From Streptomyces benahoarensis (GTDB lineage Bacteria > Actinomycetota > Actinomycetes > Streptomycetales > Streptomycetaceae), in assembly GCF_007280575.1 (NCBI RefSeq), contig NZ_VKJP01000015.1, positions 1 to 41,818 on the forward strand: DNA of 41,818 bases. Reading direction: 5' to 3'. Positions 24,764 to 33,940 of the stretch are shown one piece after another (within the stretch, counting starts at the first letter, position 1; each line of letters begins with the position of its first letter). The notes under the pieces are model-generated. The model was not told the DNA's origin and did not search any database. It saw only the letters and a list, made by a program, of their open reading frames with translations. Both the position numbers and the translations under genes were made by a program.

Positions 24764-26503
24764 TCAGGCGGCGCGGGGGGTCTTGCGGCGGCGTACTGCG
24801 ACGGCGGTGCCGCCACCAGCAACGATCAGCGCGGCGGCTGCACCAGTGATCGCCGCGGTGCTGATGCCGATCGACGCCCCCATCGGCGCGGACAACGCCT
24901 TCGTCGTCATCAGATCCGACGAAGACGCCTCAGCGGCGCGCTTGACGCAAGTCTGATTCTTCGTCGGCAGTTTGCCGGTAGCCAGGTACTGGTTGACCTC
25001 GTCGTCCACGCAGGCGTTGCCGTAGCGGCCGAAGAGGGCGTGCCGGTCGGCGCCCTTGAGGGTGAGCAGCTTGGAGCCGGGCAGTTGCTCGTGCAGGGTC
25101 ACGCTGCTCTTGTAGGTGGTGCGGGGGTCGCCGGTGGCTGCCACGATCAGTACCGGGGCATCGCGACGGACCTGGGTGGGTTCCTCGCGGGGGCGGTGCC
25201 AGAAGGCGCAGGGGCCGATGTTGTTGGTCATTGGTCCGAACACCGGGTGCGCGGCCCGGCTGCGTTCGATGTCGCGCCAGTAGACCTCGGGGTCGCGCGG
25301 GGCGGCCACGTCCCCGCAGAGGACCGCGGCCTGGACTCCCGACGGTTCGGCCGCGCCGTGCAGTAGGTACCGGAGCGTCGCGGCGAACTCCGGCGAGAGC
25401 GGTGTCGGCGCTGTGCCCCGTGCGGCCCTGCTCAGCACGGCCAGCTGCTCGGCGAGGAACGCCCGGGTCGGGTCGGTGTCGTCCCCGATGCTGGAGTAGA
25501 GGAGGACCGGCACCTGGGTGTCGTCGATCCGGAAGGTGTCCGAGCCGGTGCCGACGGTCAGCGGGCCGCTGGCGGACGCCTTGAGAACGCGGTCGACGGT
25601 GGTGAGCACGTGGGCGCGGGTGCGGCCGAGGCCGTATTCGGCGTCGTGGTCCGCCGTCCACGCGGCCCAGGCGGACAGCGCCTTCTCGCTCGCGCGCTCG
25701 GTGCCCTTCGTCAGGCGGGGGCCGTAGTCGGCGGGGGCGACCGCGCCGTCGAGCACGACGCGGTCGTAGCGGCCGGGGAACATCTGGGTGTAAACCGTGC
25801 CCAAGTAGGTGCCGTACGAGTAGCCGAGGTAGGAGATCTTCCGCTCGCCGAGCGCGCCGCGGACGACATCCATGTCACGGGCCGTGTTGCGGGTACTGAT
25901 GTACGGCAGCACTGAGGCGTCATGGGTGCGGCACTTCTTGGCAAGGCTCTTCTGCAGGGCGACCTGGCGGTCGAAGCCTGCCCGGCTGGTGCCGGCCGAG
26001 AACCAGGACGTGCCGACGGGCCAGCCGCAGTCCAGTGGGGTGCTGCGGCCGACGAAGCGTGGGTCGAAGCCGACGATGTCGTAGCGTGCGCCGACGTCCT
26101 TCATCGCCTTGCGGACGTCCGGCGGCGACTGGACTGAAGGTCCGCCTGGCCCGCCGTTGTTGAGCAGGATCGATCCGATGCGGTGGTGGGTGTCAGTGGC
26201 CTTGAGCCGGGATATCGCGAGGGTGATCGTGCGCCCTGCGGGGTGGGCGTAGTCGAGCGGCACGGTGACGTCCGCGCACTGCACACCGGCCTTGTCCAGA
26301 TCGCGGCCCATGGTGTCGACGGGGCCCGTGACGCAGCTGCCCCAGCCGAGGTGTTGCCGGTAGTACTGGTCGAGCCCGGCTCCGGTGCCGTTCTTGGCGG
26401 GGGCCTCTGAAGCTGAGGCCAGGGCGGGGGAAGTGATGAAGCAGGCGGCGAGGGTGAGGCTCACGGCGGAGGCGCGCCGCGCGGTGGGGCTGAGGATGGT
26501 CAC
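24764..26503 (-). CDS. cell-surface S33-family peptidase with C-terminal anchor
   Basis: A 579-residue paralogue of the protein at 22662, about two-thirds identical by eye over the catalytic domain. GTG at 26503 has AAGGAG five bases upstream. Signal VTILSPTARRASAVSLTLAA; oxyanion NNGGPGG; nucleophile GYSYGT; acid VAATGDPRT; His in DRHALFG. After the TAP-like domain come a Ser-rich linker, a membrane span (AAITGAAAALIVAGGGTAVA) and RRRK. This suggests it is held at the outer face of the membrane; there is no LPxTG sortase motif. It probably trims extracellular peptides. Confidence 0.9.
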   Translation of the reverse strand: MTILSPTARRASAVSLTLAACFITSPALASASEAPAKNGTGAGLDQYYRQHLGWGSCVTGPVDTMGRDLDKAGVQCADVTVPLDYAHPAGRTITLAISRLKATDTHHRIGSILLNNGGPGGPSVQSPPDVRKAMKDVGARYDIVGFDPRFVGRSTPLDCGWPVGTSWFSAGTSRAGFDRQVALQKSLAKKCRTHDASVLPYISTRNTARDMDVVRGALGERKISYLGYSYGTYLGTVYTQMFPGRYDRVVLDGAVAPADYGPRLTKGTERASEKALSAWAAWTADHDAEYGLGRTRAHVLTTVDRVLKASASGPLTVGTGSDTFRIDDTQVPVLLYSSIGDDTDPTRAFLAEQLAVLSRAARGTAPTPLSPEFAATLRYLLHGAAEPSGVQAAVLCGDVAAPRDPEVYWRDIERSRAAHPVFGPMTNNIGPCAFWHRPREEPTQVRRDAPVLIVAATGDPRTTYKSSVTLHEQLPGSKLLTLKGADRHALFGRYGNACVDDEVNQYLATGKLPTKNQTCVKRAAEASSSDLMTTKALSAPMGASIGISTAAITGAAAALIVAGGGTAVAVRRRKTPRAA

Positions 26504-26840
26504 AGGTCTCCTTGGGCTGGTGGGTACGGTCGGTGGCGCGGAACGCGGTGTCCAGGGCGGCGCGGAAGTCGGCTTCGGCTCGGTACCAGGCACCTCGTTG
26601 CTGTGGACCTAGAAGTCCGATGAAGATCTTGTTTTGACTGCCTGGCTCAACCGCTTCGCCCCTAAATATCGATCGGGGCAAACCTGCCTGGGCCGGGCGC
26701 GATTTCAAGATTTCCAGTGGGCTTCTAGGGTGTTTCTGACGGCTCTTGAAACATCTGGTGGCTGTCACCGGTGCGCACGCTCAACCATGCGAGGCCACGC
26801 CGGACAGATGAGGTGCTCACGGGTCACCTGAGCCGTTCGG
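26504..26840. other. intergenic, no gene seen
   Basis: Upstream of the anchored peptidase and downstream of the MMPL gene. Less GC-rich around 26620-26760. No ORF with coding bias and no repeat matched; the peptidase promoter is expected here. Confidence 0.4.
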
Positions 26841-29054
26841 TCAGTCCGCCATCATGACCCGGTCGGGTTCCGGGGCAGGTGCGTTCGCACGGTGCTGCGG
26901 GTGGCCGCCCTTGGTGGGCCGTGGGCGGACCGGCCACCAGATGCTCCGTCCGAGGAGTGCGGTAAGGGCGGGGACCAGCACCAGCGAGAGGACGAGCGCG
27001 GAGAGCAGGATCCCGAGCGTCATTGCGAAGGCGATCTGCTCGTTGCCCGGGGTCGTGGCGAGGGTGGCGAAGGAGCCGGCAAGGACCAGGCCTGCGGTCG
27101 CGATGGCCGGTGTCGTGTGCTGCACCGCGCGGGCCACGGCGGCGCGGGCCGGGCCCGGTCGCTGCATTTCCTCCCTGATCCGGTCGCTGATCAGGATGTT
27201 GTAGTCGGTGCCCAGTGCCACGACGAACAGAAACAGCACGAGCGGGAGGGAGAAGTTGACGCCCGGCTTGCCGAGGACGTGCTGGAAGAGCAGGGTGGCG
27301 GCGCCGAGGGTGGCGGCGAAGCCGAGCCCGACGGAGAGCATCAGGATCACCGGTGCGAGCAGGCTGCGCAGGAGCAGCAGGAGGATCAGCGCGATCAGTG
27401 CGGCCGCGACCGGGAACACGATCTTCAGGTCGTGGTCGACGGCGGTGGAGATGTCGGCGTAGATCGCCGCCGTTCCGCCCACGTGTGCCGTCGTTCCGGC
27501 GGGTGTGTGCTGGGCGACCGCTGCCCGCACGGGTCCGGAGGCCAGGTCGCGGGCCTGCTGGCTCTGCGGGTCCGCGGTCGGGTAGAGGTCGATCCGGGCG
27601 GCGCGGTGGTCCTTGTTCAGGACGGTCCGTGCGACCTGGCCCACGCCCTTGACCTGGGTGAGAGCACGGGAGAGGCCGTCGAGCCGGCCTGCGGTGAGGG
27701 TGCCGCCATCAGTGGCGGTGACGAAGACGCTCGTCGGGTCCGACACTCCGGCCGGCAGCGCACGGGATATCTCGGTCGCGGTGGCCGCCGCAGGGGTCTT
27801 GGCAGCGGCGTTGCCCTGGCCGTAGTCCATGCGGATCCCGATCAGCCCGGCGGCCAGCGCGGCAAGCAGGGCGACGGAGGCGAACGTCATCGCCATCGGT
27901 CGTCGTGCGATCTGCGCCCCGAAGCGGGCGGCACGGCCCTCGCCGGGCTCGTGGCCAAGGGACTTGGAGGGCCAGAACATCTTGCGCCCGGCGGCCGCGA
28001 GCAGCGCCGGCAGCAGGGTGAGGCTGCCGAGCAGCATCACCAGGACCGCGACGGCGATGGCGGGGCCCAGCGAGCGGAACTGGCCGAAGGTCGCCACACC
28101 CAGTGTGGCGAACCCGGCCACGATGGTCAGCGCCGCTGAGGTGATCGCGGTGCCCACCCGTCCCGAGACCTGCCCGGCCGCCTCGCGGGCGGACTGCTCC
28201 GGCCGGGCGCGCAGTTGCTCGCGGAAGCGGAACAGCAGGAACAGCAGGTAGTCGATGCCGATGCCGAGCAGGACCACGCTGATCAGATCAGGGGTGCCCG
28301 CGTCGAGCTTGCGCCCGGTGAGTATCGCGGCACCCGCGACGGCTCCCCCCGCCACGCCGATGATCATGGCGACCGCGACCAGCGGCAGCAGGGCCGCCAG
28401 CACGCTGCGGAACACCAGCACGTTGATCAGCAGGATGAGCCCCATGAGGAGGGCGCCCCCGACCTTCGCGGCGGTCTCGTGGGAATCGGTGGTGTCGACG
28501 GTGTCGGCGAGACTTCCGGTGAAGCCGGTGCGCATCCCCGCCTCGGAGAACTGCGTCCGGGCGGCGTCCCGGAAGGCCCGGTAGACGCCCTGGACCCCCT
28601 TATCCGTACGGTTCCCGATCAGCTCGACGGAGAGCAGTTCGAAACTCCGGTCGGGTGCCACCATCGCCGGGGCGATCCGAGGTGTCTGGGAGCGGTCCGG
28701 GACCAGGAATTTCGGTCTGTCGTCCTCCCTGGGCATGATCACCCGACGCTGCGCCAGTTTCACCGCCTCGGCCTTGACCCGCTTCTGGTTGGCGGCGCCG
28801 AGAGCCTTGCCGTCGGACCGGGCGACCAGCATCGTCACGGTGGTGGCGTCGGGGTTCACCCCGAACTGTTCCTCGGCGATCTCCAGAGCGGCCGCCGAGT
28901 CGTAGCTTTTGGGCAGGAAATCCCCGGTCTGGTTCTGGGTGACGCGGCCGATCAGTGTCGGGGCCAGGGCGCTCAGCACGACACCCAGCACCGCCCAGAG
29001 GGCGATGACTTTCCACGGGTGTCTGGTGGAGTATCCGGTCAGGGCGCGGATCAC
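26841..29054 (-). CDS. MMPL-family transporter
   Basis: A 737-residue RND-superfamily exporter of the MmpL type. It has two repeats, each with a first membrane span (HPWKVIALWAVLGVVLSAL), a large outside loop, and a bundle of five spans. Each half carries the proton-relay G-x-D-Y motif: VLLGIGIDYLLFL and VALGTDYNILI. Relatives export lipids, glycolipids or antibiotics; the cargo here is unknown. GTG at 29054 follows GGAGGA at four bases; an in-frame ATG at 29081 is the alternative. It is divergent from a two-component system that probably controls it. Confidence 0.92.
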   Translation of the reverse strand: MIRALTGYSTRHPWKVIALWAVLGVVLSALAPTLIGRVTQNQTGDFLPKSYDSAAALEIAEEQFGVNPDATTVTMLVARSDGKALGAANQKRVKAEAVKLAQRRVIMPREDDRPKFLVPDRSQTPRIAPAMVAPDRSFELLSVELIGNRTDKGVQGVYRAFRDAARTQFSEAGMRTGFTGSLADTVDTTDSHETAAKVGGALLMGLILLINVLVFRSVLAALLPLVAVAMIIGVAGGAVAGAAILTGRKLDAGTPDLISVVLLGIGIDYLLFLLFRFREQLRARPEQSAREAAGQVSGRVGTAITSAALTIVAGFATLGVATFGQFRSLGPAIAVAVLVMLLGSLTLLPALLAAAGRKMFWPSKSLGHEPGEGRAARFGAQIARRPMAMTFASVALLAALAAGLIGIRMDYGQGNAAAKTPAAATATEISRALPAGVSDPTSVFVTATDGGTLTAGRLDGLSRALTQVKGVGQVARTVLNKDHRAARIDLYPTADPQSQQARDLASGPVRAAVAQHTPAGTTAHVGGTAAIYADISTAVDHDLKIVFPVAAALIALILLLLLRSLLAPVILMLSVGLGFAATLGAATLLFQHVLGKPGVNFSLPLVLFLFVVALGTDYNILISDRIREEMQRPGPARAAVARAVQHTTPAIATAGLVLAGSFATLATTPGNEQIAFAMTLGILLSALVLSLVLVPALTALLGRSIWWPVRPRPTKGGHPQHRANAPAPEPDRVMMAD

Positions 29055-29172
29055 GATGTCCTCCGGCGGACGGACTTGCATGCGGACGTCTGCCGGGGGC
29101 TCCCGGCCGGTATCCAGACCATCACCCCGGGGGCCGGGAAGCGTCCTGGCAGCGGATGATCCGGGCCGGGGC

Positions 29173-29218
29173 CCTGGGTCCTGCCCCGGCCAGGGACCAG
29201 GACCCAGGTACTGGTCCC
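29173..29218. promoter_or_regulatory. overlapping inverted repeats between MMPL and kinase genes
   Basis: CCTGGGTCCTG/CAGGACCCAGG (29173-29183/29198-29208) overlaps GGGACCAG/CTGGTCCC (29193-29200/29211-29218). Both are perfect and lie in the 270-bp divergent region. A plausible binding site for the response regulator at 30551, controlling both directions. Confidence 0.5.
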
Positions 29219-29327
29219 CATCCTGGTCTCGGGCCGCGAGCCGCCGCCGACGGTGCTGCCACCAGTGCTGCAGCCGCTGTGCAACTCTGTACCCGAGGCC
29301 GTAAGGCCGGACACAGGGAGAACAGAC

Positions 29328-30554
29328 ATGCGCAGGCGACGACACATCGGGCCCGGCGATGCCCGGGAGCCGCTGCACATCGACAGCGCCGGGCCGCCGT
29401 GGTCCCGCAACGACGCACTCGTGACCGGCGGGGCCTGCGCGATGAACCTGCTCAGCTACGTGTTCTTCGACGACCCCGACGGCCGATACGCCGTGAGCGT
29501 GGCCGGGTTCCTCCTCGTCGCGCTGGCAGCCCTGCCGTTGCTCGTCCGGCGCAGCCACCCGGTGGTGGCGCTCGCTGCCGTACTGGCACTCGATATGACA
29601 GCCACCCTGACCGCGCCGCTGCCCAGACACTTCGGTGCCGTCCTGCTGGTCGCCCTGTACTCGGTCGCCAGGGCCTGCACCGGCCGGGTGACGACGGTCG
29701 CGGTCGCCGCGACGGTGTCGCTGACGCTGCTGAGCCAGAGCCACGGCCGGATTCCAACCTGGCAGGACGCCGTTGCCTCGCCCCTCTCCTCCCTGATCGT
29801 CGTCGGCACCGCCATGGCGGTCAACCGCTGGCAGCGGGAGGTGGCGGCGAACCGCAGACTTCTCGCCGACCGTGCGGTGGCCGACGAACGCCGCCGCATC
29901 GCACGGGAGTTGCACGACATCGTGGCCCACCACATCACCACCATGCAGCTGATGGCCGGTGGAGCTCGGGCCAACCTCGCCGAACCGGAGGTGGTCCGGG
30001 ACGCCCTGGTCACCCTGGAATCCTCCGGGCGGCTCGCCCTGCGCGAGATGCGCCAGCTCCTCGATGTGCTGCGGGCCGGTGACGAAGTGGAGGCCGCGCC
30101 GGCGCAGCCCCAGCCGGGCGTAGACGACCTCGACCGTCTGGTGACCGAGTCCCGCCTTGCCGGACTGCCGACCGAGTTCAGCGTCCACGGGCCGCAGCGC
30201 CCGCTGCCGCCGACCGTCGGCCTCACGGTGTTCAGGATCGCCCAGGAGGCCCTCACCAACGCCCGCAAGTACGCGGGGCCTGCCCGCGCGTCCGTACGGC
30301 TGACGTATGGTCAGGATCGGGTCACCGTCGAAGTGAGGGACGACGGTGGGAGGACACCGCCGCAGGAGGGGGCGTCGTCGGTGGGCTCGGGCGGTTACGG
30401 CCTGATCGGCATGCGCGAGCGCGTCGCCCTGCACGGCGGCACCCTCACCGTCGGCCCGCAGACCGATGGGGGGTTCGCCGTAGTGGCCGACCTGCCGCTG
30501 ACCACGGACGAGGCGGCCGAGGCGGCCGTCCAGCACGAGGGGGCATACCGATGA
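29328..30554 (+). CDS. sensor histidine kinase (NarL-type partner)
   Basis: 408 residues. ATG at 29328 (MRRRRHIGPGD) follows GGGAGA. Four to five membrane spans (from AMNLLSYVFF to LIVVGTAMAV) form the sensor. A HisKA_3 domain follows with phosphoacceptor His in RRIARELHDIVAHHITTMQL. The ATPase domain shows N-box ALTNARKYA and a glycine box GGYGLIGMRERV. No HAMP or PAS domain is seen. It phosphorylates the regulator encoded next, with which it overlaps by four bases (ATGA). The signal is unknown; the divergent MMPL gene suggests membrane stress or drug export. Confidence 0.92.
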   Translation: MRRRRHIGPGDAREPLHIDSAGPPWSRNDALVTGGACAMNLLSYVFFDDPDGRYAVSVAGFLLVALAALPLLVRRSHPVVALAAVLALDMTATLTAPLPRHFGAVLLVALYSVARACTGRVTTVAVAATVSLTLLSQSHGRIPTWQDAVASPLSSLIVVGTAMAVNRWQREVAANRRLLADRAVADERRRIARELHDIVAHHITTMQLMAGGARANLAEPEVVRDALVTLESSGRLALREMRQLLDVLRAGDEVEAAPAQPQPGVDDLDRLVTESRLAGLPTEFSVHGPQRPLPPTVGLTVFRIAQEALTNARKYAGPARASVRLTYGQDRVTVEVRDDGGRTPPQEGASSVGSGGYGLIGMRERVALHGGTLTVGPQTDGGFAVVADLPLTTDEAAEAAVQHEGAYR

Positions 30555-31285
30555 CCGGAACCCGGCCGAACACACCGAGGATCAGGGTGCTGATCGTGGA
30601 CGACCAGCCGCTGGTCCGGCGCGGCCTGTCGCTGATCCTCTCCCCCGACCCGTCCTTCGAGGTGGTGGGAGAGGCCGAGAACGGCGCCCAGGCCGTCACC
30701 CTCGCCCGCCAACTGCGCCCCGACGTCGTGGTGATGGATATCCGGATGCCCGTCCTCGACGGGGTCGGCGCGACCGGGGAACTCGCCGCCACCGTGCCCG
30801 GCTGCCGGGTCCTGGCCCTCAGCACCTTCGACATGGACGAGTACGTCGTGGGTGCCCTGCGCGCCGGAGCCTGCGGGTTCCTGCCCAAGGACAGCTCGCC
30901 GGAGGACCTGAGCGCGGCGATCCGCACCGTCCACGCAGGCGAGGCCGTCGTCGCGCCGCGCCTGCTCACCCGGCTGATCTCCACCTATGTACGGGCCCCT
31001 CACGGCGCGTCGCAGCCACTCCCCACCGACCTGGGCGAACTCACACCCCGGGAGGTCGAGGTGTGGCGTCTGATGGCCACCGGTCTCGACAACACCGAGA
31101 TCTCCCGCACCCTGGACATCAGCCTCTCCACGGTCAAGAACTACATCACCAGCATCTTCGGTAAGCTCGACGTCCGTGACCGTGCCCAGGCGGTCATCGC
31201 AGCCTACGAATCGGGCCTGGTCACTGTCAGTGCGGCAGCCGGGGACTCGCCCGGCGACGGGCACAGCGGAACAAGATGCGAGTAG
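30551..31285 (+). CDS. NarL/LuxR-type response regulator
   Basis: 244 residues. The receiver domain starts RVLIVDDQPLVRRG; phosphorylation Asp is in VVVMDIRMPVLDG, the switch Thr/Ser in LALSTFD and the Lys in GFLPKDSS. The C-terminal LuxR helix-turn-helix is LTPREVEVWRLMATGLDNTE through STVKNYITSIFGKL. The start overlaps the kinase stop, so the two are made together. Likely target: the inverted repeats at 29173-29218. A short extra tail after SAAAG is probably unstructured. Confidence 0.94.
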   Translation: MTGTRPNTPRIRVLIVDDQPLVRRGLSLILSPDPSFEVVGEAENGAQAVTLARQLRPDVVVMDIRMPVLDGVGATGELAATVPGCRVLALSTFDMDEYVVGALRAGACGFLPKDSSPEDLSAAIRTVHAGEAVVAPRLLTRLISTYVRAPHGASQPLPTDLGELTPREVEVWRLMATGLDNTEISRTLDISLSTVKNYITSIFGKLDVRDRAQAVIAAYESGLVTVSAAAGDSPGDGHSGTRCE

Positions 31286-31286
31286 C

Positions 31287-31444
31287 AGGGCTCCGCCCGC
31301 AACACGGGACAGCGTTCGGCGCGGTCCGACAGCGGGCGGACTCGACCGTCGGCGACGCCGTCGTCATCGTCGTCCAGCGCGGTGAAGCTGTAGCGGCCCA
31401 GGCAGTTCAGGTTCTTGTGCTTGAGCGGGGACAGTCGGGCCACG
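31287..31444 (-). pseudogene. C-terminal remnant of a Tn3-family transposase
   Basis: Reading inward from the truncated IS6 copy, the frame gives VARLSPLKHKNLNCLGRYSF, then an Asp-rich linker and RVRPLSD. This resembles the C-terminus of Tn3-family transposases (L-S-P-x-x-x-x-x-x-N-x-L-G-R-Y-x-F ... L-R-P-L). The rest was lost at the IS6 junction. Confidence 0.55.
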
Positions 31445-31872
31445 GGCGCTGTCACGTTGTTGAGGGAGTGAGTGCCTGATGGTGTGTCGGGTGTGGAGGG
31501 GACGGGTTCCGGCTCCGTGCTCAGGCCGCGGCAGGCAGGCAGGCCGGCGACGTAGGTGATCTGCTCCCAGATGGCGAAGCGGGTGGTCATCTCGGCGCGG
31601 TAGTGGGCGGCGGTCATCAGGTGGCGGCGGGGCCGGAAGTGGGGTGAGATGCCGCTGAACGCGGCCAGGAACCGCTGGGCTCCGCCGACGCTGCGGAAGC
31701 CTTTCATGGCGCGTTCGCGCTGCCGGGTTGGCTGATGACTGTTCTCGGCCCGGTTGTTGAGGCCCTTGTGGGAATGGTGCTCGACCGAGGGCATCACCTC
31801 GCGGTGGGCCACGCCGTAGGAGCGGAGCTTGTCGGTGACGATCACCCGCGGCACCGAGCAGGTCGTCTTCAG
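31445..31872 (-). mobile_element. truncated IS6-family copy (3' half)
   Basis: It carries the same transposase sequence as the element at 19369-20234, from LKTTCSVPRVIVTDKLRSYG to LNNVTAP, with the same terminal repeat (GGCGCTGTCACGTTG at 31445). It is on the opposite strand and cut at about 31872. By eye the protein is identical over the shared part. It retains two of three catalytic acids and one end only. Confidence 0.85.
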
Positions 31873-32189
31873 CACAGGCCATTGCGGCCGACTCACGGCG
31901 GCGCGCCTCCTACACGCCCGAGGCCCCAGCACCACAGCAGCCCGCTCAACACGAATCCCTCCGTGCCCCACAGTCCCACCAGCAGCGGACGACCTAGCGC
32001 AGCTGTTGGTCACAGCGCACTGCATCGGCCCGCCTCGCGAAGACCCCAGGAGGGCGCAGTCGCCTCGCGACGGTGGGACAGCGACGGCTTTGGCCGCTCC
32101 CCAGGACCCTCCAGAGGGCGTGTACCTCTTACGGCGACCAGGAACCCGGCCATGCAGCCCTGTGAGTGCGGTGTGCGGCGCTGGGCGAA
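31873..32189. other. unassigned stretch
   Basis: Between the IS6 truncation point and the zinc-finger gene. No frame shows consistent coding bias together with a start; no repeat was recognised. Confidence 0.35.
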
Positions 32190-32447
32190 CTACGACGACG
32201 GAGGATTGCCCTTGGCGCCTTTGGGCCGGCGACGTCTCCTGCTGGCCGTGCGGAGCGGCGGCAGGCTCTTGGGGTCGATGCCATGGGCATGGAGCCGTTC
32301 CCCGTGGACGCCGTTCTTCGGCCGGTCGAAGCACCGCTCGCCCTGCATCGCCTGGCACTTCGGGCAGCGGCCCTGGCGGCGGGGATCGGACGGCTGCCGG
32401 GGGAGCCGGAAGACCGTCATCGGGGTCCCGTAACTTCCGCGCGGCAT
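32190..32447 (-). CDS. small zinc-finger protein
   Basis: 85 residues starting MPRGSYGTPMTVFRLPRQ; ATG at 32447 follows AAGGAG. A treble-clef-like CPKCQAMQGERCFD with HGERLHAHG downstream matches the short C-x-x-C...C...H-x-E-R-x-x-A-H zinc-binding proteins common on actinomycete phages, plasmids and integrative elements. The C-terminus is strongly basic (RRRRRPKGAKG), suggesting nucleic-acid binding. Function unknown. Confidence 0.7.
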   Translation of the reverse strand: MPRGSYGTPMTVFRLPRQPSDPRRQGRCPKCQAMQGERCFDRPKNGVHGERLHAHGIDPKSLPPLRTASRRRRRPKGAKGNPPSS

Positions 32448-32712
32448 CAGCTGCTCCTTGCTGGCGTCGGCACCTGCGGTGCAACGGGCCGGGATGGGAT
32501 GCGGAGCTCGTTGAACAGCAGCACGAGCGCGGCGGCTGCTCGACCGGAGGCCGCTGAAACGGCCCTGCCCGCAGCAGGCCGACGAAGGCACATGATCCTG
32601 TTTCTCGTCATGCCGATGCCAACGCCGACTCGCGGCGATCCGTCATGGCCACTGGTCCGACCGGGGGACGACGCACATTTGGCGATCTTGCGAGACCGGG
32701 CCCGGAGCCGTC

Positions 32713-33821
32713 CTACCGGCCGGGTGTCGTACCGGGCCTGGCGGCAGGGGGCGGGACGTCGGGGCGCACGGGCTGAGCCGTCGGTCCGGGGCGCCGCGGG
32801 GGAGCAGGCACGTCCGCGGCCCGTTCACGCGCTCCCTCAACGATCGTATGGGCCTGCTCTGCGTAACGACCGGGCAGCCGGGGGCCATTCTGCTCGGGCC
32901 GTGCTTGCCAGACGGCCTCTGCGGCATTCCAGTCGCCGGGCGGGCCTGGGGCCAACAGCGGAGTGAGGAGGCCTCGGCCGCCATCGCCGCCTCCTTCCAG
33001 GTGATGCAGCCCTGCAGCCCGGGCACCTGACGGGCTGCCGCCGGGTAGCGGTCAGGCCAGGCAGGCCCTGGAGGCTGGAATGCTGAGGGGAGAACGAGAT
33101 CCACCCCAGGGGCGCGAGTGAGCCGCCGAAGGCGGGCCTCGGTGCGCAGGGCCAGCTGTGCGTAGCGGCCGTCGACGTTCTCGCGCTGGCTTATGAGGAG
33201 GATGTCCGCCAGGTCGCGGTAGCGGCTGGAGGGGGAGCCCTGGTGCCGTTCGTACATGGCACAGACCTTGTCTGCCAGGTGGTTGACGATCGGGTAGAGC
33301 CTTGCCTTGGGCCAGTCGGCGGGCCAGGCCAGGTCGATCAGAGGCGCGATGCGACGCACGTCGGGGGCTGCACTGGGGGCATGCCCGGTGACCACGTCCA
33401 CCTTCACCACGCCGACTTCGTGCGTGCCCACGTGCACCCGGAAGATCTGCTTCGCGCCGGCAGCCCCGTTCTCGTGCATCGACGTCCGCGTGGGAGTGAA
33501 GCTCATGTAATCGTCCAGATCGTGCGCGGCAGCCTTGAGAAAGTCGGCGACCGCCTCACCTATCTCGCCTCCGGCGCTGCGCTGGATGTCGATGTCCCGG
33601 CTCAACCGGGCCGCTGCGGCGTACCGCATGAGCAGCGCGTGACCACCCTTGACGATCCAGGCGTCAGGCTGAGCATGGAACACCCGGGCGACCAAACGAC
33701 TGAAGAAAAAGGAACTGAGCACGTCCGCCACAGGCACACCCTCACTGCGGGCCATGAGCTGCGCCTTGTGCTTGAGCGCGCCGTAGAACGCCGCTGGGGT
33801 CGCGTAGGTATCTCGGGCCAT
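32713..33821 (-). pseudogene. abiEii: AbiEii-type nucleotidyltransferase toxin (frameshift near C-terminus)
   Basis: ATG at 33821 (MARDTYATPAAFYGALKHKA) has AGGAG upstream. The nucleotidyltransferase core is seen in WIVKGGHALLMRYA and LSRDIDIQRS, and a later motif in KARLYPIVNHLADKVCAMYE, as in the AbiEii/AbiGii family (type IV toxin). About 285 codons read to GCITWKEAAMAAEASS at about 32960. The family-like end (LAPGPPGDWNAAEAVWQ) then continues in another frame to 32713. In the unshifted frame a spurious tail runs to 32643. The core is intact, so a working toxin is still possible. Confidence 0.8.
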
Positions 33822-33940
33822 CGTGCTCCTGTAACGTGCGGACACAGGCTCTCAGCCTATGGCCGCACACGAGGAGCGAGTGTGTCGGATGAAAACTCGT
33901 GCGAGCACGGCGCTGCGAGTAGGAGACCCCTGCCCGGACC

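Noticed and set aside
26841-30575. 1244-codon reading of the MMPL frame
   Set aside because: The upstream 500 codons are antisense to the histidine kinase and of low complexity; GTG 29054 with GGAGGA is the real start.
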